DNA from: Bacteroidota bacterium
Lineage (GTDB): Bacteria > Bacteroidota > Ignavibacteria > Ignavibacteriales > Ignavibacteriaceae
DNA: 64,000 nucleotides
Reading direction: 5' to 3'
Assembly: GCA_021777835.1 (NCBI GenBank)
Contig: JAJYDC010000016.1
Span: 1 to 64,000 of the forward strand
Numbering within the stretch: the stretch's first letter is position 1; each line of letters begins with the position of its first letter. The position numbers and the translations under genes are program-made. The notes under the pieces were generated by a model that was not told where the DNA came from, searched no databases, and saw only the letters and a list, made by a program, of their open reading frames with translations. Positions 51,764-60,949 of the stretch are shown one piece after another.

Positions 51764-52759
51764 TCAAGCTCTCCAATCTCTTTCAGGTGAAGGCTTGTTA
51801 GCCAATATTTGCTCAATTTTATTCATTACATCATTAGTTAATTTATTTAAATCATTAATGGCTTTCATATTCTCACGAACTTGCTCAGGCTTTGATGCGC
51901 CGGTTATTACAGTACTAACATTTTGATTTTTCAGACACCAAGCTAGAGCAAGATTTGCCTGTGTAATATCGAGATCTTTTGCAATTATTGCAATCTGCTT
52001 TACCTTTTCAATTTTCTTTTCACCTTCTTCATTAAGGATGGTATTCTTAAGCCATTTGTAATTTTCAATAGATAACCTTGACTTATCCGGGATGCCATTA
52101 TTATATTTCCCGGTAAGTAAGCCACTTGCTAATGGGCTCCAGATAGTAGTACCCAATCCAAATTCTTCATAAAGGGGAAGGAATTCTTTTTCAATTTTGT
52201 CTCTATGAAACATATTATATTCAGGCTGTTCCATTGTCGGTGGCATTAAATGTTCTCTAAGCGCGAATTGATACGCTTTTATTATCTGTGCAGATGTCCA
52301 TTCGCTAGTGCCCCAATAAAATGCTTTACCTTGATTAATTACAAGATTCATTGCTCTTACTGTTTCTTCAATTGGCGTGTAGAAATCTGGTCGGTGGCAG
52401 AAAATAAGATCAATATAGTCGGTTTGTAATCTTTTTAAGGCTGCGTTTGTACCCTCAATAATGTGTTTTATTGAAAGTCCACTATCATTAGGTCCTTTAC
52501 CGCCCCAATATATTTTAGTTGAAAGTACAAGGTCTGTTCTCTTCCATCCCATTTTCTTTATAATATTTCCCATCATAAATTCAGCTTTACCGGCTGAATA
52601 TGCTTCGGCATTATCGAAAAAATTAACGCCTGCATCATAAGCTTCCTTCATGCAATTATATGCTATATCTTCTCCTACTTGATCACCAAATGTAACCCAT
52701 GCCCCAAATGATAAAGCCGATACCTTTATTCCAGATTTACCTAAATTTCTATATTCCAT
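51764..52759 (-). CDS. Aldo/keto reductase (Kv-beta-like)
   Basis: A 331-aa NADPH-dependent TIM-barrel reductase. YRNLGKSGIKVSALSFGAW opens the barrel, followed by FDNAEAYSAGKAE (catalytic Asp and Tyr), LSTKIYW (Lys) and IFCHRPD (His), the complete Asp-Tyr-Lys-His tetrad. The C-terminal VSTVITGASKPEQVREN binds the cofactor phosphate. The sequence is of the potassium-channel beta-subunit (YghZ/Gpr-like) group. It probably detoxifies carbonyls. It precedes the CDF gene. Confidence 0.92.
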   Translation of the reverse strand: MEYRNLGKSGIKVSALSFGAWVTFGDQVGEDIAYNCMKEAYDAGVNFFDNAEAYSAGKAEFMMGNIIKKMGWKRTDLVLSTKIYWGGKGPNDSGLSIKHIIEGTNAALKRLQTDYIDLIFCHRPDFYTPIEETVRAMNLVINQGKAFYWGTSEWTSAQIIKAYQFALREHLMPPTMEQPEYNMFHRDKIEKEFLPLYEEFGLGTTIWSPLASGLLTGKYNNGIPDKSRLSIENYKWLKNTILNEEGEKKIEKVKQIAIIAKDLDITQANLALAWCLKNQNVSTVITGASKPEQVRENMKAINDLNKLTNDVMNKIEQILANKPSPERDWRA

Positions 52760-53202
52760 TTATTTACTCATTTCTTATTAAATGCAAAATATTATTAATA
52801 CTAATATAAATTTTACTTATCAAAAAAGCATAAACTCGCTTTAAGACTACGAATTATTAAATGCAATTATTTTCTCTCACTGCCATTAGACATTGAAAAA
52901 TATAATATACGAGAAATGTTAGAATTGAATAATTCAGGAGGAAAGGTGTAGTATTAGCTAAATAATTAGCTTTTTATAGAAGCAATTAGGAAAATATTTT
53001 GCAAAATTGTATTCTATCTATATAGCTTTAGTGTGTCGTATTCAAAAGTGGTTACAAATAATTTCATGATCAACTTGTCTATCCCGACAGTCGAATTTTC
53101 AAATATAATGGGGTACATAATTCATGGTTAGAGACAAATCCTAACCAAAACATTTCCTTTAGATTGAAGTTAAAACAATTATAGGCCAATTACAGATTAT
53201 TA
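52760..53202. other. Intergenic region, 443 bp
   Basis: An AT-rich spacer between the aldo/keto reductase promoter side and the end of the MoxR-type gene, both on the minus strand. No open frame, RNA or repeat recognised. No clear terminator T-run follows the MoxR stop. Confidence 0.5.
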
Positions 53203-54708
53203 TTAAACGTAATCAGTTCCCGTAAGTGTTTCATCGTCTTCTTCTTTCGACATTGTAAACATTGAGCTTAATATATCCTTAAACTGTAATCCGGATTCAA
53301 GACGGAATCTACTTATCAATGAAAATTCTGCCATACCATGAAGTGCGAATTCCATTAATAGATATAAAGACTTTTCATCTTCTTTTGGAAAATATCTTCT
53401 CACAAGTTCTTTTAACCCCGGTACACCTAGCAGAGCTTTTTCGTAATCTTTGTTTGTGAAATTATTATTGATGTCAATTGAGTTACCTTTAGTGAACCAA
53501 CCCACTATAGACTGATAAGGATTTTGTGCTTGATTTTTTTTGAACTTATCGGGAGTAGGAAAATAATTTTGGAATAAAGTCTTAATAGATTTCCCAATTA
53601 AAATATTAGCTACTTTTAATGGACCTTCTTGTTCGCCTTCATATACTAGTTCAATCTTTCCTGTAATAGCTGGAATAACACCATACAAATCTGAAATTCT
53701 TATTTGAGTAAATTTTTCATTATTAATGATAATTCTTCTTTCGGCTGTGCTAAATAGATTTTCATAAGCAGAAATTGTAAGTCTTGCAGAAACTCCGCTT
53801 TTATGATCAATGTATTCACTTTGTCTTGCTTCAAATGCTATTTGCTCTATTAAATTATCCAACAAATCATTTGAATGAACTGATTTTATTTGACTTTCCG
53901 TCAGCCTAGCTTCCTGCTCAGTAATCAATCTAGATAATTCGACTGATTTCGGATAATGAGTTAAAATCTGACTGTCTATTCTGTCTTTTAACGGGGTTAC
54001 TATAGATCCTCTATTAGTATAATCTTCAGGGTTAGCAGTAAAGAGAAATTGTATATCAAGCGGGAGTCTAATTTTGAATCCCCTGATTTGTATATCATTT
54101 TCCTGAAGTATATTAAAAAGTGCAACTTGAATTCTTGCCTGAAGATCAGGCAATTCGTTGATTACAAATATAGATCTGTGAGACCGGGGGATAAGTCCAA
54201 AGTGAATTACGCGCTCGTCAGAATAGGGTAATTTTAACGATGCTGCCTTAATTGGATCTACATCGCCGATTAGATCTGCAACAGTTACATCAGGAGTAGC
54301 TAATTTCTCCGTATAACGTTCAGAGCGATGAAGCCATGAAATCTTTGTCATATCTCCATTCTGGGCAATTAAGTCTTTTGAATATCTTGAAAGCGGATTA
54401 AACGGATCATCGTTTAAGTCCGAACCTTCAACCATAGGAATGTATTCATCAAGCAAATTGATAAGCATCCTTGCAATCCTTGTCTTTGCCTGTCCGCGCA
54501 ATCCTAATAAAATTATATTGTGCCTCGAAAGTATTGCGGTCTGAATATCCGGAATAACTGTTTCATCATAACCTAGAATTCCCTCAAAGGGGTTTTCGTC
54601 CATTTGTAAAGTTTGAATTAGATTTTTTCTTAATTCTTCTTTTACCGGGATAGTTTTATAACCAGATTTTTTTAATTCACCGATCGTTCCTATTGATAAT
54701 AAGTCCAT
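53203..54708 (-). CDS. MoxR/Mg-chelatase-like AAA+ ATPase
   Basis: A 501-aa AAA+ protein of the helix-2-insert clade. Walker A is GLRGQAKT (about residue 70). The Walker B strand reads SIFVINELPDL, with Asn in place of the usual Asp before the catalytic Glu. FTANPEDYTNRGSIVTPLKDRID holds sensor 1 and an arginine-finger region. It is longer than typical MoxR (about 330 aa), with an extra C-terminal helical domain of about 150 residues. It lies 44 bp after a VWA-domain gene, the normal partner of MoxR ATPases, suggesting a co-chaperone for metal insertion or complex assembly. Confidence 0.85.
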   Translation of the reverse strand: MDLLSIGTIGELKKSGYKTIPVKEELRKNLIQTLQMDENPFEGILGYDETVIPDIQTAILSRHNIILLGLRGQAKTRIARMLINLLDEYIPMVEGSDLNDDPFNPLSRYSKDLIAQNGDMTKISWLHRSERYTEKLATPDVTVADLIGDVDPIKAASLKLPYSDERVIHFGLIPRSHRSIFVINELPDLQARIQVALFNILQENDIQIRGFKIRLPLDIQFLFTANPEDYTNRGSIVTPLKDRIDSQILTHYPKSVELSRLITEQEARLTESQIKSVHSNDLLDNLIEQIAFEARQSEYIDHKSGVSARLTISAYENLFSTAERRIIINNEKFTQIRISDLYGVIPAITGKIELVYEGEQEGPLKVANILIGKSIKTLFQNYFPTPDKFKKNQAQNPYQSIVGWFTKGNSIDINNNFTNKDYEKALLGVPGLKELVRRYFPKEDEKSLYLLMEFALHGMAEFSLISRFRLESGLQFKDILSSMFTMSKEEDDETLTGTDYV

Positions 54709-54752
54709 TGAAGTTGTATTCTCCTGAATTGTAAAGATTTGATTTCGAAAAG

Positions 54753-55850
54753 TTATTTTACTCTTTTCCTTCTGTTTCTGATATAATCTTCAAAAATGTA
54801 ATCGCCTAAGCCGGTAAGGCTGCTGTAAAAAGCTCGCCCGTTATTCGTCTTAGTAAACTCTCTAACAAACTGCTGCAGGTATGGGTCGCGGGCTATCATA
54901 AAAGTAGTAATAGATATTCCCATCCTTCTGCTCTTAGCTGCTTGATCGAGCGTTTTGTTAATAATCTTTCTATCAAGACCATAACTATTTTTATAATACT
55001 TAGCACCTTCTTTTAAGCACGTGGGTTTACCGTCGGTAATCATAAATATCTGTTTATTCCCAGTTTTTCTACGTCGCAAAATATCCATTGCTAATTCAAT
55101 TCCGGCAACAGTATTCGTGTGATAAGGTCCAACTTGAAGATAGGGAAGGTCTTTTATTTCTATTGACCAGGCGTCATCTCCGAATACAATTATATCTAGA
55201 GTATCTTTCGGATATTTAGTAGTAATCAGCTCAGATAAAGCCATGGCTACTTTTTTTGCCGGTGTGATCCTATCTTCGCCGTATAGTATCATAGAGTGAG
55301 AAATATCTATCATCAATACTGTTGATGTAATTGCTTTTAGATCTCTTTCCTCAACTTCCAGGTCATCTTCGGTCAGCATAAAACTTTCAATGCCGTGATT
55401 GATTTGAGCATTTTTTATTGAATCAGTCATATCGATTTGTTCAAGTGAATCACCGAATAAAAATTCTCTTTTCTCAGAAGTTTGTTCATCACCAGTGCCG
55501 GAAAATGTGGTTCGGTGATTTCCTCGGATAGTTTTTTTTAATTTTCCGAATATTTCTTCTAATGACTGCTTCCTTATGGATTGTTCACCTTTTGGAGTAA
55601 TATGGATCGTTAAATTATTTTCATTTTCTTCTATATAGTTTTTATCTTTTAGCTCCTGGATAAAATCACCGATACCATATTTATCACTTGCCAATTTATA
55701 TTGCTGATCAAGCTGATTCAGCCAATTCAAAGCTTCAGAAACGTCTCCAGAAGTTATTGTAAGTAAGTGTAAAAAGATTTTTAATAAATTATCAAATTCA
55801 TTTTTACCTTCACTACCCGGGATAAATTCTGTGAATCTTGTTCCAATCAT
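54753..55850 (-). CDS. VWA-domain protein, MoxR partner
   Basis: A 365-aa cytoplasmic protein. The first 150 residues are charged and helical. From about 165 a von Willebrand A domain follows with an intact MIDAS: DISHS (D-x-S-x-S), a Thr in GPYHTNTVAG and ITDGKPT. With the neighbouring AAA+ ATPase it recalls the ChlI/ChlD pair of magnesium chelatase and MoxR-VWA systems, which act on a third, client protein. No client gene is adjacent here. Confidence 0.85.
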   Translation of the reverse strand: MIGTRFTEFIPGSEGKNEFDNLLKIFLHLLTITSGDVSEALNWLNQLDQQYKLASDKYGIGDFIQELKDKNYIEENENNLTIHITPKGEQSIRKQSLEEIFGKLKKTIRGNHRTTFSGTGDEQTSEKREFLFGDSLEQIDMTDSIKNAQINHGIESFMLTEDDLEVEERDLKAITSTVLMIDISHSMILYGEDRITPAKKVAMALSELITTKYPKDTLDIIVFGDDAWSIEIKDLPYLQVGPYHTNTVAGIELAMDILRRRKTGNKQIFMITDGKPTCLKEGAKYYKNSYGLDRKIINKTLDQAAKSRRMGISITTFMIARDPYLQQFVREFTKTNNGRAFYSSLTGLGDYIFEDYIRNRRKRVK

Positions 55851-56041
55851 AAATGATTTCCGTTTATATAAAAGCTAAAGACACATGTAATATGAAATTC
55901 TCATTAAAGATTTGAGAGAATAAAATACACTCACATTTAATGGAAGAATTTCTCTAAAAATGTAAAAAAATAAGAAGTGAGTTGGATTGCTACTCAACAC
56001 AAAATTATGATATAAATAATAAGAAAATTTAATAAAATAAA

Positions 56042-56067
56042 AACGTCAAACATTTCTGCCTGACGTT
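56042..56067 (-). terminator. Rho-independent terminator of the tig-clpP operon
   Basis: Read on the minus strand, AACGTCAGGCA-GAAA-TGTTTGACGTT forms an 11-bp stem (two G-U pairs) closed by a GAAA tetraloop and followed by TTTATTTTATT. It lies 31 bp after the clpP stop. Shape and U-rich tail are those of an intrinsic terminator. Confidence 0.8.
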
Positions 56068-56097
56068 CTATTATGAAGAAAATTTATGTAGATGTTA

Positions 56098-56721
56098 TTA
56101 TTTATCGAGCGAAATGCGCTTTTCTAATACGCTGTCGATCAATTTATATTCCTTTGCCTCTTCAGAAGATAAAAAATAATCTCGATCGCAGTCTTTGGCA
56201 ATTTGATCATATGTCTTGCCTGTATGATGAGCTAATATGTTATAAAGCGTGTCTCTTGTTTTAATCATTTCTTTAGCATGAATTTCGATATCAGTAGTTT
56301 GACCTTGAAGTCCGCCCACCCAAGGTTGATGAATCATAATCCTTGAGTTCGGAAGAGATGAACGCTTTCCTGCAGCACCACCTGCAAGTAGAACTGCGCC
56401 CATACTAGCAGCCATTCCGACGCAAATAGTAGCAACGTCCGGCTTAACATATTTCATGGTATCATAAATCGCCAAACCTGCACTTACGCTACCGCCAGGT
56501 GAATTGATATATAAATTGATGTCCTTTTCTGAGTCTTCAGCTTCAAGAAAAATTAACTGTGCTATTGTCAGACTTGCAATATGGTCATCTATAGGCGTAC
56601 CAATGAAAATAATCCTTTCGCGAAGAAGTCTTGAATAAATATCCATCCCTCTTTCGCCGCGGCCGGTTTGTTCAATAACATATGGAACTAACTGGTTGAA
56701 TATCTCTATTTTGTCATTCAT
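56098..56721 (-). CDS. clpP: ATP-dependent Clp protease proteolytic subunit
   Basis: A 207-aa serine peptidase that forms the 14-mer chamber used by ClpX or ClpA-type unfoldases. The catalytic Ser is in GMAASMGA (about residue 102), His in MIHQPWVG and Asp in [25 protein letters not shown] is the axial-loop region. It overlaps the trigger-factor stop by 4 bp (ATGA), the widespread tig-clpP order; clpX does not follow. A terminator lies directly downstream. Confidence 0.98.
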   Translation of the reverse strand: MNDKIEIFNQLVPYVIEQTGRGERGMDIYSRLLRERIIFIGTPIDDHIASLTIAQLIFLEAEDSEKDINLYINSPGGSVSAGLAIYDTMKYVKPDVATICVGMAASMGAVLLAGGAAGKRSSLPNSRIMIHQPWVGGLQGQTTDIEIHAKEMIKTRDTLYNILAHHTGKTYDQIAKDCDRDYFLSSEEAKEYKLIDSVLEKRISLDK

Positions 56722-58037
56722 ATTGATTCCTTCTTATCTGTTTGGGAAAGCTTTTCCGGTTCAACTATGTTAATCTTGTTCTGGGCTTTAAGATAGGTGA
56801 ATAATTTCTTGTTTGTTAATTTCTCAGTATAGTTTGAAGACTTATAATATGAAATTAATTTATCAATTGCGATTCCCGTTTTCTCTGCATCAGCTTTGGC
56901 TAATTCATTTAACTCATCATCGGATACAGATATATTCTCTTTCTTTTTAATTGCATCACTAATTAAGAACCATTTAACTTCAAGTTCAGAGAAATTTCTC
57001 AATCGTTGCTCTGCAGCTTTTTTATCGAACTTCTTATATCCCCGCTTCTTTGATTCTTCTTCTTCTCGTTTAACAGTATCTTCAAGAAAACTTGCTATCA
57101 TGCTTTTGGGTGCAACAAAATCATTATTCTTAACTATTTTATCTATCAATTTGTCAATAGTTAAATTTTCTTCTTGTTCGTTATAATAATTCAGATAGTC
57201 ATTCTTAATTTGTTCCCGCATCTCTATTTCGCTTGATGCCTTATTGTTAGTTACCTTTTTTACAAACTCTTCAGTTAATTCAGGTAAAATAATTTTCTTT
57301 ATTCCTTTTATAAGAGCGCTATAATTAAATATCTCGGAGGTCTTTTGTTCTTGTTCACCTTCCTTTTTCCCGGCTTGTTCATCTACAAAGGTAAAGGTAA
57401 AGGTTTCGCCCACTTTTTTCCCAGCGGCATTTTCTACTATTTCTTTTTGCACCCTATCGTTAGATAAATCTATGGTGAGATTCTCGGGTACGGAACCTGG
57501 ATAAGGCTCACCATTATTATCTACTCTTTTAAACTCAACGTCCAATAGGTAATCTTTGCCCTCACCTACTACCTCAGCAGGCTCATTTGTACTGTTAGAC
57601 TTTAAGATATTTTGAATCTCAGTTTCAATCATCTCATCTTTAACTTGAAAATGAGGTATTTCAATTTCTAAATTAGTATAATCCTTAACTTCCAGGTCAG
57701 GGAGAACATCATATTTAACCTTAAAGAAAAGATTTTCACCAGGATTGTACTTTAAGTCTGTAATTGTAGGCTGACCTATAGGATGAAGGTGCTTGTCTTT
57801 TGAAATTGAATAAAACTTGTCGCTAGCAATTTTTTCAGAAGCCTCATACTCTAATGAATCTCCGTACATCTTTTTTAGCATACTTACCGGTACTTTCCCT
57901 TTACGAAATCCCGGTAATTGAATTTTCTTGGTTTGTTTAAGTATTTCGCTTTCTAGTTGACTTTTTATTTCCTCATAAGGGAACGTTACTTCAACTTCAT
58001 TCTCTGAAATAGATATATTATTAATCTTAAGTTCCAA
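56718..58037 (-). CDS. tig: Trigger factor
   Basis: A 439-aa ribosome-associated chaperone and prolyl isomerase. The ribosome-binding signature is [10 protein letters not shown] (about residue 40). A central FKBP-like region (about 150-245) and the long C-terminal helical arms follow. I start it at TTG 58037: GAGG lies 5 bp upstream, and the product then begins [17 protein letters not shown], as trigger factors do. The ATG six codons upstream (58055) places that ribosome site inside the gene and is less likely. tRNA-Leu(UAG) lies 36 bp upstream on the same strand. Confidence 0.93.
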   Translation of the reverse strand: MELKINNISISENEVEVTFPYEEIKSQLESEILKQTKKIQLPGFRKGKVPVSMLKKMYGDSLEYEASEKIASDKFYSISKDKHLHPIGQPTITDLKYNPGENLFFKVKYDVLPDLEVKDYTNLEIEIPHFQVKDEMIETEIQNILKSNSTNEPAEVVGEGKDYLLDVEFKRVDNNGEPYPGSVPENLTIDLSNDRVQKEIVENAAGKKVGETFTFTFVDEQAGKKEGEQEQKTSEIFNYSALIKGIKKIILPELTEEFVKKVTNNKASSEIEMREQIKNDYLNYYNEQEENLTIDKLIDKIVKNNDFVAPKSMIASFLEDTVKREEEESKKRGYKKFDKKAAEQRLRNFSELEVKWFLISDAIKKKENISVSDDELNELAKADAEKTGIAIDKLISYYKSSNYTEKLTNKKLFTYLKAQNKINIVEPEKLSQTDKKESI

Positions 58038-58073
58038 AATAACCTCGTAAAACAATTAGGTGTAATAAAAAAA

Positions 58074-58160
58074 TGGTGCGAGAACGGGGACTCGAACCCC
58101 GACACCGGTTAGGTACTAGATCCTAAGTCTAGCGCGTCTACCAAATTCCGCCATTCTCGC
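58074..58160 (-). tRNA. tRNA-Leu (anticodon UAG)
   Basis: An 87-nt class II tRNA read on the minus strand. Acceptor GCGAGAA pairs with TTCTCGC. The anticodon stem CTAGA/TCTAG has loop CTTAGGA, giving anticodon TAG. A long variable arm (TACCTAACCGGTGT) and T arm CGGGG-TTCGAGT-CCCCG follow. Here the 3' ACCA is encoded, unlike the GAG isoacceptor at 44965. It lies directly upstream of tig and could share its transcript. Confidence 0.96.
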
Positions 58161-58661
58161 AAATATCCATGAATTATTTGTACAGTTTGATATGAAATTG
58201 ATCTTTTCTGTTACAAATTCTAAAAAATAGTCGCTAAAATTAAGAGATTTTTAGGTCAAAACAAAAGAATTCCCTTGCCTTTTGATCTTGTACTCATGCA
58301 AATATATGTACTTTGCGATTAATAACTGTGTTTTTAACCTTAATATTCTCATAATCCTTACCTTAATCGTATCATAATTTTGGACTGCTCAGACTGTAAT
58401 TTCCGTAGTTTTACTCATAAATTTAATCTTATACTTGATCATATTGCCACATCATGCAAATAAACCTCCGTCTAAACCTATGTTAGATGTAAAATCCCTA
58501 ATGAAATGATATTATTCTAAAATGCTAAATATTTTTTATGTTTCTCTCTTAGCTTCATTCAAAATTCACATTTCAAAATTGCGGCTTGCAAAGCTATGTT
58601 TTAACTTTGTAGGAATATTTTTAAAAAATAATTTAACAACCATTTTAGTTTTATTTAGCTG
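58161..58661. other. Intergenic region, 501 bp
   Basis: Divergent spacer between tRNA-Leu and the MORN-repeat gene. Apart from the promoter at 58578 it holds no open frame or repeat that I could recognise. Confidence 0.5.
58578..58609 (+). promoter_or_regulatory. Bacteroidetes-type promoter for the MORN-repeat gene
   Basis: ATTG (three of four -33 bases) at 58578-58581 and TAACTTTG at 58602-58609 are 20 bp apart; the -7 box ends 52 bp before the ATG at 58662. Confidence 0.45.
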
Positions 58662-59981
58662 ATGTATAAATATATATTATTTTTACTCCTCTTAGTGTAT
58701 ATCCAACCTGCAAGATCTCAAAATCTATCATCTGATGGGATCAAGAAAACTTATTTCCCTGATGGCACCTTAAAGACACAAGGAGAATATGTAAATGGAA
58801 AACTGAATGGGACTTATACTGAGTATTTTCCGGATGGGCATCTTTGGAAAAAATGGAACTTCGTTAATGGTAAGGAAGAAGGAAAGCAATATTGGTATTT
58901 TGAAAATGGACTGTTAAGCATAGAATGGAATTATCAAAATGGATATAAAGAGGGTACTTCAAAATGGTTTTACGAGACTGGAGAACTTTGGTCTGTGCAA
59001 AATTATATCCATGGCAAGTTAGAGGGGGTTACGCATACTTATTATAAAACAGGGGAACTTGAAGGTGACTGGGAATACAGTAATAATGAGCTAAATGGTA
59101 TTTGCAAAACATATTATAAAAATGGAAAGGTTGAAGTTGAGAGAAATTATGTCAATGGCATGCGTGAAGGGGCGACTACATTATATTTTGATAACGGAGT
59201 TGTCTCGCTAACAGCCAATTACAAAGACGATAAGCTTGATGGTAAAGTGAAAATGTACGACCTGGCTAGTAACCTGCGGGTTATTGATGATTATGTGAAT
59301 GGTCAACTAATTCACCGCGTTAAATATGATATTATGGGTAAGTTTCAGTCGGAAGAAAATAATAAAATTAAATATTATCCGAATGGTTCTTTAAAAGAAA
59401 AATATTTTTATAAAGACGGCAAGCGAACAGGCATTTCAAGCGACTATTATGAATCCGGTTTTTTGAAGAATGAATGGCGTTATAAGAACGATAGTCTATG
59501 GGGGAATTCTTATTCATTTTATGAAGGCGGGATAATTAAATCTTCTGCCGATTATGTTATGGGAGTAAAACAAGGAATAGTTCGAAATTATTATAAAGAC
59601 GGCTCCTTAAAATCAGAAGAAAATTTCGATACAAACATTCAGAATGGAATAGTTATAACATATTATCACAGTGGCGCTATGGAGTCGGAATATTATACAA
59701 AATGGGGAATATACAACGGCGAATACAAAACTTTCTATGAAAATGGGACTATTCAGTCGGATGCAAATTATTCGAATGGAAAAATAGTCGGGAAAAAGAC
59801 AATATATTCTAAATACGGAGCTTTGGATAAAGTTGAAAATTACTGGGATGGAAAATTAGATGGATATGTAAGAACTTATTATGGAAATGGAAAATTAAAG
59901 CAAGAAGAATATTATATTAGCGGCAAGCGTCAAAGTACGAAAAATTATGATGTGAATGGAAAATTAATTTCAACGATGTAG
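58662..59981 (+). CDS. Secreted MORN-variant (YwqK-like) repeat protein
   Basis: A 439-aa exported protein with a signal peptide (about 1-19, ending ARSQ). The rest is roughly seventeen tandem repeats of 22-23 residues with the pattern YF/Y-x-[DN]G-x-L-x-x-x-x-x-Y-x-NG-K-x-x-G. This is the MORN_2/YwqK type, a beta-hairpin solenoid. Proteins named toxin-antitoxin YwqK antitoxin share the repeat, but nothing here indicates a toxin. A few repeats are degenerate around residues 195-235. Likely a surface or periplasmic binding solenoid. Confidence 0.88.
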   Translation: MYKYILFLLLLVYIQPARSQNLSSDGIKKTYFPDGTLKTQGEYVNGKLNGTYTEYFPDGHLWKKWNFVNGKEEGKQYWYFENGLLSIEWNYQNGYKEGTSKWFYETGELWSVQNYIHGKLEGVTHTYYKTGELEGDWEYSNNELNGICKTYYKNGKVEVERNYVNGMREGATTLYFDNGVVSLTANYKDDKLDGKVKMYDLASNLRVIDDYVNGQLIHRVKYDIMGKFQSEENNKIKYYPNGSLKEKYFYKDGKRTGISSDYYESGFLKNEWRYKNDSLWGNSYSFYEGGIIKSSADYVMGVKQGIVRNYYKDGSLKSEENFDTNIQNGIVITYYHSGAMESEYYTKWGIYNGEYKTFYENGTIQSDANYSNGKIVGKKTIYSKYGALDKVENYWDGKLDGYVRTYYGNGKLKQEEYYISGKRQSTKNYDVNGKLISTM

Positions 59982-60037
59982 ACTTTTCATTTATTATAGA
60001 AAATAAATAATTAAATAAAGTATTGTTGAGTAGACTT

Positions 60038-60949
60038 ATGAGTACTAAAATTGAACAAACAAAATTTAAAGTAGCACTAATCCAGATGTCAATGTCAGAT
60101 GATGTTGATGAAAATATTTCTAAAGCAGCTTCCTGGATTGATAAGGCAGCAAATGAAGGCGGGGAAGTAATTTGCTTACCAGAGCTTTTTAGTTCTCATT
60201 ATTTCTGCCAAAAGGAAGACATAAAATATTTTAACTTAGCCGAAAGTATTCCCGGAAAAACTACAAAACTAATAGGTGAAATAGCAAAAAGAAGAAAAAT
60301 AATAATCGTTGCCCCGTTATTTGAGAAACGTGCACCAGGTATATATCACAATAGCCTGGTTGTAATAGGTAATACTGGAGATATTATAGGTCTATATAGG
60401 AAAATGCATATCCCCGATGATCCAGCATTCTATGAAAAATTTTATTTTACTCCGGGAGACTTAGGATTTAAATCATTTAAGACCTCAGTAGGAAATATTG
60501 GAACTCTAATTTGCTGGGACCAGTGGTATCCGGAAGCAGCAAGAATAACTGCTATGATGGGGGCTAGTATTTTATTATATCCGACTGCGATTGGCTGGCA
60601 TCCTCATGAAAAATTAGAACATGGTAAAGCGCAGTTCGATTCGTGGCAAACGATTCAAAAAGGACATGCCATTGCTAACGGAATCTATGTTGCAGCCGTC
60701 AATCGTATAGGTCTTGAAAAGTTATCTGATGAAACAGCAGGTATTGAATTTTGGGGATCGTCTTTTGTTGCTGACCCTCAAGGTATTATAATAGCGCAAG
60801 CATCGACAGACAAAGAAGAAATTATATATGCCGATGTTGATCTCTCGAGAATCGAATATGTTAGACAGAATTGGCCTTTCTTCCGTGATAGAAGGGTAGA
60901 TGAATACGAGAAAATTTCAAAAAGATTCCTGGACGAAGATTCAATATGA
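60038..60949 (+). CDS. aguB: N-carbamoylputrescine amidase
   Basis: A 303-aa nitrilase-superfamily amidase that hydrolyses N-carbamoylputrescine to putrescine, CO2 and ammonia. The Glu-Lys-Cys triad is visible in CLPELFSSHYFCQ, YRKMHIPDDP and LICWDQWYPEAAR, and TAIGWHPHEK is typical of the plant/bacterial AguB group. The ATG at 60038 is preferred over a TTG at 60023. The last four bases overlap the next gene, aguA, which supplies its substrate. Confidence 0.95.
   Translation: MSTKIEQTKFKVALIQMSMSDDVDENISKAASWIDKAANEGGEVICLPELFSSHYFCQKEDIKYFNLAESIPGKTTKLIGEIAKRRKIIIVAPLFEKRAPGIYHNSLVVIGNTGDIIGLYRKMHIPDDPAFYEKFYFTPGDLGFKSFKTSVGNIGTLICWDQWYPEAARITAMMGASILLYPTAIGWHPHEKLEHGKAQFDSWQTIQKGHAIANGIYVAAVNRIGLEKLSDETAGIEFWGSSFVADPQGIIIAQASTDKEEIIYADVDLSRIEYVRQNWPFFRDRRVDEYEKISKRFLDEDSI

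Noticed and set aside
58662-59981. Antitoxin of a toxin-antitoxin system
   Set aside because: The label comes only from shared MORN_2 repeats; the protein has a signal peptide and no toxin gene neighbours it.
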